Source of the DNA: Cryptomeria japonica
Taxonomy: Eukaryota; Streptophyta; Pinopsida; Cupressales; Cupressaceae
NCBI RefSeq assembly: GCF_030272615.1
Contig: NC_081411.1
Coordinates: forward strand, 160,438,971 to 160,502,970
Direction: 5' to 3'
Length of the DNA stretch: 64,000 bases
The notes under the pieces were generated by a model. It was not told the DNA's origin, ran no database searches, and saw nothing but the letters and a program-made list of their open reading frames with translations. Of the stretch, positions 1 through 11,205 are shown piece by piece. Positions within the stretch are counted from its first letter, which is position 1. Every line of letters starts with the position of its first letter. A program made the position numbers and the translations under genes.

Positions 1-2118
1 GTTGCGTCACCATCGTGAAAACCCAAATGCGGTTGAAATTGCAAGTGTCGCAATTTTAGGATGCTACACCAATGAAGTCATTATTAGGAAGATAGAAAAC
101 ATATGCTTATCAACATAGCTTACTGACTATAGATTCAAAACAAAACAAAAAATAACAGAGATATCATTTCTAAATCCGCGTCATCTATATCATGATCTCT
201 AATGTAACAATTTAATCACCAATCCAGCATGTCAACCTCATCTTCAATGCATCACTTATTTTTTCACCTCTTAGGGCAAGTCATGATGTATCAGATTGGA
301 AAGTTTATCTTCTTTCTATAACATCAATACTTGTAAACACAAAGAATGACTCCAAGAGTGAGACTCATTGCTCTATTTTGATGGAAAACCAATTTCAATA
401 CATTACTATCTATACCTTTCATGTCATTACCGTCAGATCTGAAATCAATCGCACATTTTCCAGATACAACTTGTAACACCAGAATTCTAAAGCTGTAAAT
501 GTGTACTTTACAACTTAGAATAAAGACATTATATAGTGATATAGCCCATGGTACCTGTACCACTTTGTCGCATGTGATAAGGATAAGTAAATACAAAGAG
601 ATGAAATATCCTTTATTGCTTCTATCCTTAAATAAAAAATATTTGAGAAAATGAAATTTTTACTTTATACAAAGTGCACCAATTAGTGAAGCTTTCGAGT
701 TTCCTTTTAAACCTGTTTGTTTCTTTCTCTAATTCATTAAGAGTGAAGAGAATTGGTGGACCTCCAAAGTTATGCTCTATACTAAACAAAGAGAGTTGGC
801 TTTTGTCCGAGCAAATTCCAAGAACTACTTTCTTAACTAGACCAGCCAAGAGAGGTTTTAATGACTTTACTTGGTATCCTCCATTAGTTTTCTTCTCCAG
901 CTTCTTCCCCTCTTTACCTTTTAGAAAAAATTTCATTGCAGTCTCTACGGATTGTAAGTCCCAAAAAATACTCCTCCCTACAATAGTAGAGAGAGAGCTC
1001 TAAACCCTACAAAACAACAAAATCAGAGAGTATCATCACAAAATTTGGCATCAAACAACCAGAGCAAGAAAACCACATCCACCTCTCTTGGAAGTAATAA
1101 AAGATCATCATGTCAACATAACTAAACACACTGTTTTGATCAAGCCATAATCTACCTAAAGTATAACTAGGAATAACTAAACATAAAGAGTCCATGAACA
1201 TAGCAAAGTAGATAGTTTTAGTAAAAGTTTGAAGTATACAACACACAAGCCTATTAAAAAAAGCTTCATTATAACACCTATGCCTAACTATACTAGATAT
1301 CATCAAAATAAAAATAAAAGCATAAATTTCTTAATCTTCCCTAATGAGGTTCTAGTTTCGCTCCAGCCACTACACTTATTCATTTCAGATCTCTAGGGGA
1401 AGTGTCTCCTCATTATTGTCATCCTTGTCTAGTTTGCCTTGCTTTGAAAACTTCCTAACTTTCTTTTTCATCCTGCTCTATCCAAAAAAAAATCCCATAG
1501 TTGCTTTCCTCATAATTCCATCGGTGATGGTGCACAAAGAGCTTAAGGAGCTTCCCCTTTGATGATATCACTACCTCTACTCTTGGATTTTTGCTTCAAG
1601 GTTCATCACCCTAACTTGTAGTTTAGTTATTGGGTTTTGCATCTTCTTAGTGTCGCACTTCTCCACACCAGAGTGATATTGTCTCATTTATTTCGTCGCT
1701 ATCTAAGCTCTAAGACTATTAAAAATTTGTAGTTTAAATTTATCCCCAAATAAATAAAAAGCCTATACAAAATTAAACATATATTTTAAATTCTCAAATG
1801 ATGGAAATGAATAGATTTCATATAGTTCTAAAATTTAATTGATTTAAAATTATAATTAGATATTATTTATCTATTTGTTATTATGGAATCAAAATAGTTT
1901 ATCAACTTTGCTCTAGTTTAGCCTTATTAGTTTGAGTTTTTCTTTTAAACATAGATCCTTCATGTAACCCACATATCTAATCTTGATCACTACACACTTA
2001 TAATGATATATTTTTTAATATCTTTATATATTTTTTATATTCAAAGACTAGTATTACTTTAAATATCAAGTAAAGGTAGAGAGATTGATAAACAGATAGA
2101 TAGACTCATATTGCTTAG
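1..2118. other. AT-rich intergenic sequence
   Basis: No gene could be supported here. The short open frames on both strands have no recognisable domain and no coding-like continuity. The stretch ends at the assembly gap. Confidence 0.5.
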
Positions 2119-2618
2119 NNNNNNNNNNNNNNNNNNNNNNNNNNNNNNNNNNNNNNNNNNNNNNNNNNNNNNNNNNNNNNNNNNNNNNNNNNNNNNNNNN
2201 NNNNNNNNNNNNNNNNNNNNNNNNNNNNNNNNNNNNNNNNNNNNNNNNNNNNNNNNNNNNNNNNNNNNNNNNNNNNNNNNNNNNNNNNNNNNNNNNNNNN
2301 NNNNNNNNNNNNNNNNNNNNNNNNNNNNNNNNNNNNNNNNNNNNNNNNNNNNNNNNNNNNNNNNNNNNNNNNNNNNNNNNNNNNNNNNNNNNNNNNNNNN
2401 NNNNNNNNNNNNNNNNNNNNNNNNNNNNNNNNNNNNNNNNNNNNNNNNNNNNNNNNNNNNNNNNNNNNNNNNNNNNNNNNNNNNNNNNNNNNNNNNNNNN
2501 NNNNNNNNNNNNNNNNNNNNNNNNNNNNNNNNNNNNNNNNNNNNNNNNNNNNNNNNNNNNNNNNNNNNNNNNNNNNNNNNNNNNNNNNNNNNNNNNNNNN
2601 NNNNNNNNNNNNNNNNNN
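2119..2618. other. Assembly gap (500 N)
   Basis: An uninterrupted run of exactly 500 N. The round size suggests a placeholder of unknown true length. It cuts the retroelement gag frame that enters it from the right on the minus strand. Confidence 0.99.
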
Positions 2619-3131
2619 GTCACCCTGATATATGAGATCTTGTATCAATTTTTTGAGCTTATAACAACTTGATGTTTTATGGCCTTTGGTGCGATGGTAT
2701 TCACAAAATTCATTGTCATTCCACCAGGTTAGTTTGAAAGGACCTAGTTCATATGACCCAATTTCTGGTAAGATGATTACATTGGTTTGTATCAACTTTT
2801 TGAGAGCTAAATCAATTGGTTCTACACATGGCATGTAGTTTATTTTAGGTGTATTAATCCTTGGAGATTTGGGATTACCAGACTGCAGTGCATTTGCGTT
2901 CAATGATATTGCATTGCTATCTTGGGATTGATTTTTATTTGGAAGAAAGGAATCAATTTTTCCTTGTACTGATACCACTAGTTGATCTCTGTTGACCGCA
3001 CATGCATCTACAACCCCATCATTTGTCACATTCTTATTTTTTGACCAAAATTTTAATTTTTCATTGCTTGTGTTGTTGGTTGATCCACTTTCTATTGGAA
3101 AGAGACACTGTTTTGATGAAGATTGATGCAT
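2619..3131 (-). pseudogene. Ty3/gypsy-type gag fragment with zinc knuckle, cut by gap
   Basis: An open minus-strand frame of about 170 codons that runs into the N gap. Near its end it reads CEYHRTKGHKTSSC, a Cys-x2-His-x4-His-x4-Cys knuckle, followed by a Leu/Ile/Lys-rich stretch (LKKLIQDLIYQG). This variant knuckle with that tail is typical of gag proteins of plant Ty3/gypsy (Tat/Athila-like) retrotransposons, where it binds RNA during particle assembly. The first ~100 residues are Ser/Asn-rich without a clear domain. No protease, RT or integrase can be seen because the gap follows. The ATG at 3131 is only the first Met in the open frame; the true gag start is probably upstream in another frame. 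Confidence 0.7.
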
Positions 3132-3878
3132 GAGAAATGCTCAGGAGTTTACATTGATGGAAACTCAGTTTAGATATCATATTCGGTGTACATAGATTTG
3201 ATCTATCGGAAGTTGCATTGTTCATAAGGCATAAGTTTAGAAGGTAGAATACAGTAACCGGTAGAGCATGAGTTTAGTGTGTAGATCTTGATTTTGGTTG
3301 TGTTATTTTGGTTGTAGTATTAGAGGCAGATGATTCGAGGTTTGAGGTAGACTATTCTTTAATCCTGGTATCTGACGTTGATTCATGAGTGATATTGAAG
3401 GTCCGATATTTGGTAATCTAGGAAGAACAAAGCTATTTTGGTGTAACGTGTGGTCCGGAATCCTTGGGTTGATTTTGGCAATTGGTTTTGAGTTCAAGGA
3501 GTTTTGGCCAATGTGTGAAGCTTTTTATCATCTTGTTTAGGTCCGCATATGGATTTGTGGATGGTTTGAGCTGACTTGTTGGTTACACATTTCATGTTGC
3601 ATGCTATGTTATTTTTGGAAGTTGACATGAGAAATGATTTTTTTGTTGATTTGCAAATATATAAGATCGACGTGTGTGATCATTTTGATATAGTAGATGT
3701 GTGGAAGATGTGTGAATATTGATGTATGATGTGCGAATGAGCATCCGTATGTAGTTGCTCTGGTATATGACTGTGCAACAGAACAAGGGAGATAAGAAAA
3801 ACAAAGGAAGACAATCAGATTGTGATTAACTAGAACTCCTATTTGGCATTAGTAGATGCTATTCTTGAGTTTAGATTG
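3132..3878 (-). other. Possible gag N-terminal or leader region of the gypsy-like element
   Basis: This lies between the gag fragment and a possible LTR edge. Short minus-strand open pieces (3303-3497) may be decayed N-terminal gag, but nothing diagnostic is visible. Confidence 0.25.
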
Positions 3879-5450
3879 TAATGCCCCACCAGGAACCCTA
3901 AAGGAAAAAACACACAAACTAACCAACTAAGGGTGAAATAATAATAATAAAAAATCTTAATCCACATAAAGTGCTTTAATTACTACATTGCATGTTTATT
4001 ACACAAGCATATGTCTAACACAAAGAATTCATAAAGGGTTACCAACGAAGAATTATTTGAAAGGTTAAATTTTATTATTAAGGTTAATCCAATTATCCAT
4101 CTTAGGCTACTCAAAAGCATACAATTGCCATCATTACCTATTGAACAAAAATAAATCATATTCATACAACATATTTCATCATTTGGAAGATTGAAAGTAT
4201 TACAATATATTTCTTTTCAAGAAAGAATTTACATATTGAATAAAGATAACCGATATAATAAACATCCCAAATAAACAAAGATTACGTTAATCATCTATTA
4301 CATGGCTTCCAATAATACATATAAAATTTCATCTTTACCAAATGCCAAGGTAAGATAATCCACTGATGCAATTGACCACAAAGGTCTCAAAGGTACAAGA
4401 ATCTCCAACATGAGATGATCCAATACTCGCAAACCATGAGAATATCTGCGAAGCCAATCCTTGCATGAAGGCACAAACATAAACATCTGATGGGAAGTGG
4501 CACTACCACCTGACCATGTGATCCCAAAATGAAACCACCCCACCGTGCTAGGAGATAGTGGAAGGCCCTCAAGCAAGCACAATCAAAACATGGTCGACAA
4601 TACAAGTGTGACTCCACAATACTCCAGGTGAACTCAACATCACAATACACTAGTGACCCTAAAGAGATAGTGTAATGACATATCTTGAGATGGTTACCCT
4701 GGGTAGGCCTCCATAGGTCCCGACCCCCAACCTGGGTTATCTTGGTAACCTTTCCTGAACCCCCGGTTCCATCCAAGAATCATACGGACCCTACCAACCC
4801 TTCGTGAAGACAAGGTGGTCGGTTTTCCATTCCAGGCCTTCCCACTGCATCTTGAGTCTATATGAGCACTCAACCATGTGTGGGGTACAATATCTTACTT
4901 AATGTTTAGAACTACCCACCCTCTAATAAATTATTAGATTATCACTTATTAACTCACTTTTGAGGGGTTATCCAACCATCCACATAGGGCGCAACCCCCA
5001 CTTGAAAGCCACTCTCCCATAAGAAACTATACAATCACAGTCTCTCTATGAGAACCCCATGGCATTACTGACATCCATATAACCACGACAAAACACAAGT
5101 GATGAAAACACAATCTTACTCACCCTTGGTTAACCACATGGAACATAACACAACATGGTTTAAATCAACAAGGTTATAAGGATAACACCTAATCAAGAGG
5201 GTACAACAACCACTACAACATGGCGACTAAACAATTACAAGAATTGTAATAGAATCAAGCTCTTGCTAAGAAATACCAAATTCACTAAAGATCATAATTC
5301 AAACAATCTTTTGAAAATAATAAAATCATTATATACTTGCAATTCAATATTTAAGATTTAAGAAAACACAACCACTCCTTTTTAAGGAAGTTCGAAGCCA
5401 TCATTAGTCTAATAAGGTTAGAATTTAAACTATCCTCAAATAGCCAATTT
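3879..5450 (-). repeat. Possible LTR of the gypsy-like element (right edge not defined)
   Basis: The segment opens with TGTAATGCCCCACCAGGAAC. Many conifer gypsy-type LTRs start in a similar way, as far as I recall. It sits where the 5' LTR of the minus-strand gag fragment would be expected. It contains GC-richer, non-coding sequence (4300-4800). I could not find a matching second copy, a primer site or the other edge, so the end coordinate is approximate. Confidence 0.3.
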
Positions 5451-6449
5451 CCCCCTTTTATTTTTGAACAAGTAAAAATCATAATAACTTTACGAACTAA
5501 AATATCCCATATTAAAATAATACATCTTTCACATAAGCATCATTTTATTTAATATCCCAAATAATACAATTTCTAAAAATAATAAATAATCACATTAACT
5601 ATATAATAATATAAATATATGTATATAATTATATATTTGTCGAATATATACTTATATACACATATCCTATTATGTATATATAAAATCATCTATGAACCAT
5701 GTTTTACAAGCAAGTTTCTATATCTATTATCCCTATTATCGTTGATATGGATGAAAAATAATGAATTATTTTTAGATAATTATATACTTAAAAAATCAAA
5801 TAATGAATAAATAATAATTAAATAATGTAGATAAATTAAATAGCTCTTAACTCAATAGATTTAAAAAAAAAAAAAAAGTTTGAAAATTTTGGGATGAAGA
5901 AAAACCTAAAAAAAAGAAAGATCCTTAACCAAATTGTAGACCATGTATTTAGCCAACAATGCAAGCAATAAACGATATACCAAACCAACCATGTCTCACA
6001 GTGCATAAGTGACATGGAAATGATTAGATTTTAATCATAAATACAATTGATTTTTATTATTTCATCAAATTAAAAAAAGATGAAAGTAACACATAAAATA
6101 TAATAAAATTAGTATAAATTTATTAAACACATCCATTTGAAGGATGCTAATATATATTATATAGAAATATTTTAGATATCTATACTAATCAAGAATTTTT
6201 TAATATTTATAATATAGTTATTTTATTTAACAAATTAATATAATTTCTTAAACATTATTTTATTTTATTTCATAGAATATATAATAATAAATATTTATAT
6301 ACTAAAATATATACTTTTACTTAAGAAAATACATAATCTTTTGAATAAAGAATTTTTAAGAAGTAAATGAAAATAGGTTTAAATTTTAAAAAATAAAATA
6401 AAATTTATAACATGTACAAAAAAATTAAAATGAATCAAGTATTAACTCT
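5451..6449. other. AT-rich spacer
   Basis: Very AT-rich sequence with short A and TA runs. No gene, RNA or clear repeat was seen. Confidence 0.5.
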
Positions 6450-9400
6450 AATACTACACCAAATTGAACCCTATCTCTAAACCAGATTGAACCCTAACCC
6501 TAATTTAAGTGAATAATAATCCAAATTCTAACCCAGAAATACATTTATACGAAGCATATTAGTTCTTTTACATGAAAGATTTGTAATTCTTATGAGGAGC
6601 ACATCAAAGATTTATAACCCTTTTACATCAAAGATTTGCAATTCTTTTAATACTAATAGATTAATGAGTGCATGTTGACATGAGGGATCTCCCTCAAATA
6701 AATTTTGAAAGGTATATTTTAATCTATTGGTCCTTCTTTTATGGATTAATCTTTCATCTACAAATTTAACTTATAAAGCCAATTTAACTTATACTTTATT
6801 CCATGCGTCTAACAATGAATATCATTGCTTAGTTTTTAGAAAATGATCTAAATGCATGCTACACCTTAATTCTTTTATCAATGTTTAAAAATTAGGCATC
6901 ACAATAAAAATTTCAATACATATTCATGGTATAACACTTCCGACAAAGAAAGTGATATCATCATAAGAACCTTAGAGGATCTAATAGTAATGAAAATATA
7001 GAAAGATACCAAATCAGAGTGGAAAAGAAAACTAGAAAGAATTGACAAGCAATGACAAATTGCATGAAAGGTTTACTTTGAATCTATTTATAGCCTAAAA
7101 GCCAAGTCTTATTGTACAACTAACTCTAACTATAATTCAACCCTAACGCTAACTTTATCTTTAACCCTAACTCTAATCTTAACCATAATTCTATCTATAA
7201 TCATAATCCTTAATTTAATTCTATTTGAAACTATAGCCCTAATAACAAAATTGAATCTACTTATAATTCAAACCCTAACCTTAACCCTGATTTTATCTTT
7301 AACCCTAACCATATTCCTAATTCTAACCCTAACCATAATTTTATGACTAGGGTTAGGGTTTGATTAATGTTACAGATAGAGTTTAATTATAGTTAGGTTA
7401 CAACAAGGATTTAATTAGGGTTAGGGATTAATTATTGTTACAATTAGATTTTAATTAGGGTTAGGATTAATGTCCAAATAAGATTTAACTTTGATTAAGT
7501 TTATAGTTCAATTAGAGTTAAAGTTATGATTTACTTAGGGTTACAATTTAATAGGGTAAGACTTAATATTAGGGTTAGGGATTGATTAGAAATAGGTCTA
7601 CAATTAGGGTTAAGGTAAGTACTCAATTAGGTTCCAAAAATAATAGGGCTCAAATTTAGGTTAAGTTCTTTGATAAAACTAATTCTAAACATAATTGTAT
7701 ATTTGATCCTAACCCTAACCCTATTTCTATATCAAACCCTAACTCTATCTCTAACCCGAATTCTTCTTTTAAACCCAACCCTAATCGAACCATAAGCCCA
7801 ATTAATTTATAGCCCAAACCCTAGCCCTAATTGAAGTGCAATCCTAATTCAACCCTAACCCTAATGTAAATGAATCATAACCCTAATTGAATTCTAATAC
7901 TAGCCCTACCTATAATTAAACCCTCATAATGATCAAACCCTAACCTTAACAATATCCCCAATCTAAACCTAATTGAACCCTAACCCTAATTAAACCTTTA
8001 TGCTAACATAATCATAACCATAACCTAACCCTACACTTAAATTTAACCCTACAACTAAACCCTAACTACAAATTGTACCCTAATCTAACTATAATTGAAC
8101 CCCAACCCTAAACTTAATCCTAACCCTAATTAAACTCTAATCCTAATTGAACCCTAGCCCTAAAATTAACTCTAACCTTAATTGAACTCTAATCATATTC
8201 TAACCTTAATATACCTCAACTCCTAACCCTAGTTGAACCCTAATCCTAATTGAAACATAATCCATAACCCTAATTAACCCTCAATCCTAATTCTATTTAT
8301 TAATACAATACTATTGAACCATACTGTTAATTAAACTATAACTCGAACCTTATTTGAATACTAACCATAACCTTGGATTTATTCTACAATAGTAACCTTA
8401 ATTGTAACAAAAAATTAACCCTAATTGTAACCTGACCTAACCTAGCCTATAATTAACCCTAACCCTAATCTAAATGTAAAAGAATTATTATAATATAACC
8501 TAACCCTAAAATTAACTCTAACCATTATTGAATCCTATCTTGCAACTAAACACTAACCCTTACCCTAAATCCAACCTAACCTTGACCTTATCCCTAATCT
8601 AAACCTAATTGAACCTTAACCCTAATTGATTTTTAACTCATAACATTAGCCATAATCCTAACCATAACCCTAAGCCTAAGCGTAATCATAATCTTAATCC
8701 AAACCCTAACTCCAACCATAATCCTAACCATAATACTAAACCCTAATCATAATCCTAACCTTAACCCTAATGTTAATTCTAGCCTAACCATAATCCTATA
8801 AACCCTAACCTTAGCAATAATCCTTATCCCTAAACCTAAAACTTTACCCTAATCATAACCTTATATCTAATTCGAAACCTTAATCCTAACCATAACCCAA
8901 GACCTATCCCTATCCCCATTTGTAACCCTAAACCTAACCTTAAACCATAACCATAACACATTCCTAACCCTAAGACTAACCACAATCCTAACCTTAACCT
9001 AAGACTAACCATAATCCTAACCATAACCCTAAACCATAATCATAATCCTAACCTTAACCCTGATCCTAATGCTAGCCTAACCATAATCCTAAACCCTAAC
9101 CCTAACAATAATCCTTAGCTCTAAACCTAAAACTTGACCCTAACCATAACCCTAAATCTAATCTAGAACCTTAATCCTAACCCTAAACGATGATAATCCA
9201 AATACTAAACCGAATCCTAATGGGCTAATTGTTAACTTAACCTAATCACGATGTTAAACCTTACCATAATCCTAATAAAAAACCTAACCATAATCCAAAC
9301 CCTAAACCTAACCCTAGCACTAATTATTAACTTGACCCTAAAAATGATGTTAACTTGGGACTAACAATATCCCTAGCTATGATAGAAACAATATCCCTAG

Positions 9401-9974
9401 CTATGATGTTAACTTGGGACTAACCATATTCCTAACCCTGACAATTATCTCTAACTCTAAACCCTAACCCTAACCTTAAACCTATCCCTAATATTAACCT
9501 TAACACTAACACCAACCCTTAACCCTATCCATGATGTAAACCCTAAACTAACCCTTAACTATTTTCTAAATCCTAATCATATCCCTAACCCTAACACCAC
9601 TCCTTAACCCTAACCATGATGTAAACCCTAACATTAATTCTAATACTAACCCTTAACCATAACCCTAACCCTAGCCATAATAATAATTGTAACCGTAACC
9701 ACAAGCCTAACTTTAAAACTAACCCTAACCCTAACCTCAACCATGATGTCCAAACCATAACACTAACCATAACTCAAAATCCTAACACTAACCCAACCTT
9801 AACCCTAAAACCTAACCCTAACATTAATCCTTAGCCCTAACCCTAAAACCGAATCCTTACTCTAAACCCTTACAATAGTCCTAATCCCAAACCTAAACCC
9901 TAACCCTAACCATGAATCTAAAAATTAATCTCAACCTTAATCTTAAGCCCTAACCCTAAGCCTAACCATGATAC
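6450..9974. repeat. Degenerate interstitial telomere-like array
   Basis: Mostly hexamers of the CCCTAA type on the plus strand with common variants (CCATAA, TCCTAA, CCTTAA) and an occasional AATTGAACCCTAA-type longer unit. A short first patch (6450-6530) is separated by about 580 bp of non-array sequence from the main block starting near 7111. The array is strongly diverged, interior to the contig and flanked by retroelements, so it is interstitial rather than a chromosome end. The commonest unit is 6 bp, whereas canonical plant telomeres are 7 bp (CCCTAAA). The LTR element at 9975 is inserted into it. Confidence 0.9.
7345..7660. repeat. Strand-inverted block inside the telomere-like array
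   Basis: Here the repeats read TTAGGG-like on the plus strand (for example at 7348-7362 and 7418-7430), while both sides read CCCTAA. The left switch juxtaposes CCCTAACC and GGTTAGGG with a short spacer, giving a head-to-head inverted junction. Confidence 0.85.
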
Positions 9975-10942
9975 TGTTAAAATCAAAGATCACTGAGAGA
10001 GGGGCTGGATTAGTGATCACTCGGAAATCAAATCTAGAAACTTATTCTTTATCCACCAGTTAGAAATGCATAATAGAAAAGAAAATAAACATGCAATAAA
10101 CAAACCACAAATCCACAACACTAGAATTTTTACATGGAAACTCGGAAAGGGAAAAACCACAGTGGAGCTGGAACCCACAATAATCATATACTATGGCCAG
10201 GAATACATAAATATTACATAGATGGGGAATGCACTTGCATTCAGGCTCACTGCCTACAACTCACTACTTAAATGTAGTTGCACGAAAGATTGCAACCTTT
10301 AGGGAAGTCTCACTAACTTACAATTTGATTACAATGAGATAATACAATGAAATGAACTTTGAAGTAGCATCTGATAATGCAAGAATGAGTTCCGATTATG
10401 CACAAGATCTCAAAATGTCTTCACTCTGCTAAATACTCTGTCTATGTTTTACTTAGCTACCAGATTGTTTGAAAGCCAAATGTGCACGTGATTCTATGCT
10501 TAATCACACCAAAACGGATCACCACAATTGCATTTCTCCAAAAACTAATCGCCAATTAGATCTTATCTATCCGGTCTTAACATAAAAGTAATCTCCTTCA
10601 AGTCAGCTTCAAGAAGTGTAAAGTGTAGCTCCAAGTGGGCTTCAATCTCGAACAAAGCATAACATCAGACCAAACGAGTGTAATCACATTCTTCCTAAGG
10701 ATCTTCACATTCACCAAGAATACGAAATAAACCACCAAAACTACCACAATTATCATAAATCATTCCAGACCAAAAAAATATCGAGATACCCTATTTTACC
10801 AATTAACTCCGACTTCCAGATAGGATGAATCACGATCGTCGGATCTAATATCCAAGAAGAGTTGCCATAAATGACAAACCTAGATTATAAATCAATCATT
10901 GGATGCCACTAGAAATCACCAGATGAGTGTCAATTGCCAACA
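9975..10942 (-). repeat. 3' LTR (copy A)
   Basis: A 968-bp LTR copy running from TGTTAAAATC to GCCAACA on the plus strand. It is alignable by eye along its length with copies at 12204, 16315, 17796 and 24253. It is bounded on the left by the telomere-like array and on the right by the purine tract of the element. Confidence 0.85.
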
Positions 10943-10955
10943 ATCTCCCCCTTTG
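10943..10955 (-). other. Polypurine tract next to the 3' LTR
   Basis: On the minus strand it reads CAAAGGGGGAGAT, directly abutting the LTR start. This is the usual position of the plus-strand DNA priming site in LTR retrotransposons. Confidence 0.75.
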
Positions 10956-11120
10956 GCATTGATGGCAACACCTGTGAAAAATGTCTAAGTGTAGAAACTT
11001 GTGAAACCCTGTACACTAGATGAAAAGAATGAAAGAATTCACCCCTTAGATCAATAACCCAAAAATCTGTATCACCGAATTGTACACTCCATACATAATC
11101 AGTCTGTACATTTTTCACCT

Positions 11121-11136
11121 CATCTCTCCCCCTTTG
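11121..11136 (-). other. Second, upstream polypurine tract
   Basis: On the minus strand it reads TCAAAGGGGGAGAGATG, about 170 bp before the LTR. Its neighbourhood repeats the same wording (a CAATGCC-type context plus purine tract) as the terminal tract. Multiple purine tracts before the 3' LTR have been described for Sireviruses. Confidence 0.6.
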
Positions 11137-11205
11137 ACAACAATGCCAAAGATAGGGAGTGCAACAAAATTGCATGTACATATATACACATTCACTGGAT
11201 GATCA

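Noticed and set aside
628-936. Minus-strand open frame with ILFTLNELEKETNRFKRKL, resembling the start of a receptor-like kinase domain
   Set aside because: Only about 20 residues look right; no glycine-rich loop or later kinase motifs follow, so it could be chance or a tiny remnant.
2066-3131. Long open frames running across the N run
   Set aside because: They consist of unknown bases; only the part from 2619 on the minus strand is real sequence.
4298-4776. Two overlapping minus-strand open frames
   Set aside because: Neither has family features, and they lie in what may be LTR sequence.
8836-9024. Open frames of Val/Arg/Met/Leu repeats (also at 18793, 19162, 25270 and 25638)
   Set aside because: They are translations of the telomere-like hexamers, not proteins.
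6450-9974. True chromosome end
   Set aside because: The repeats are highly diverged, change orientation and are flanked on both sides by other sequence.
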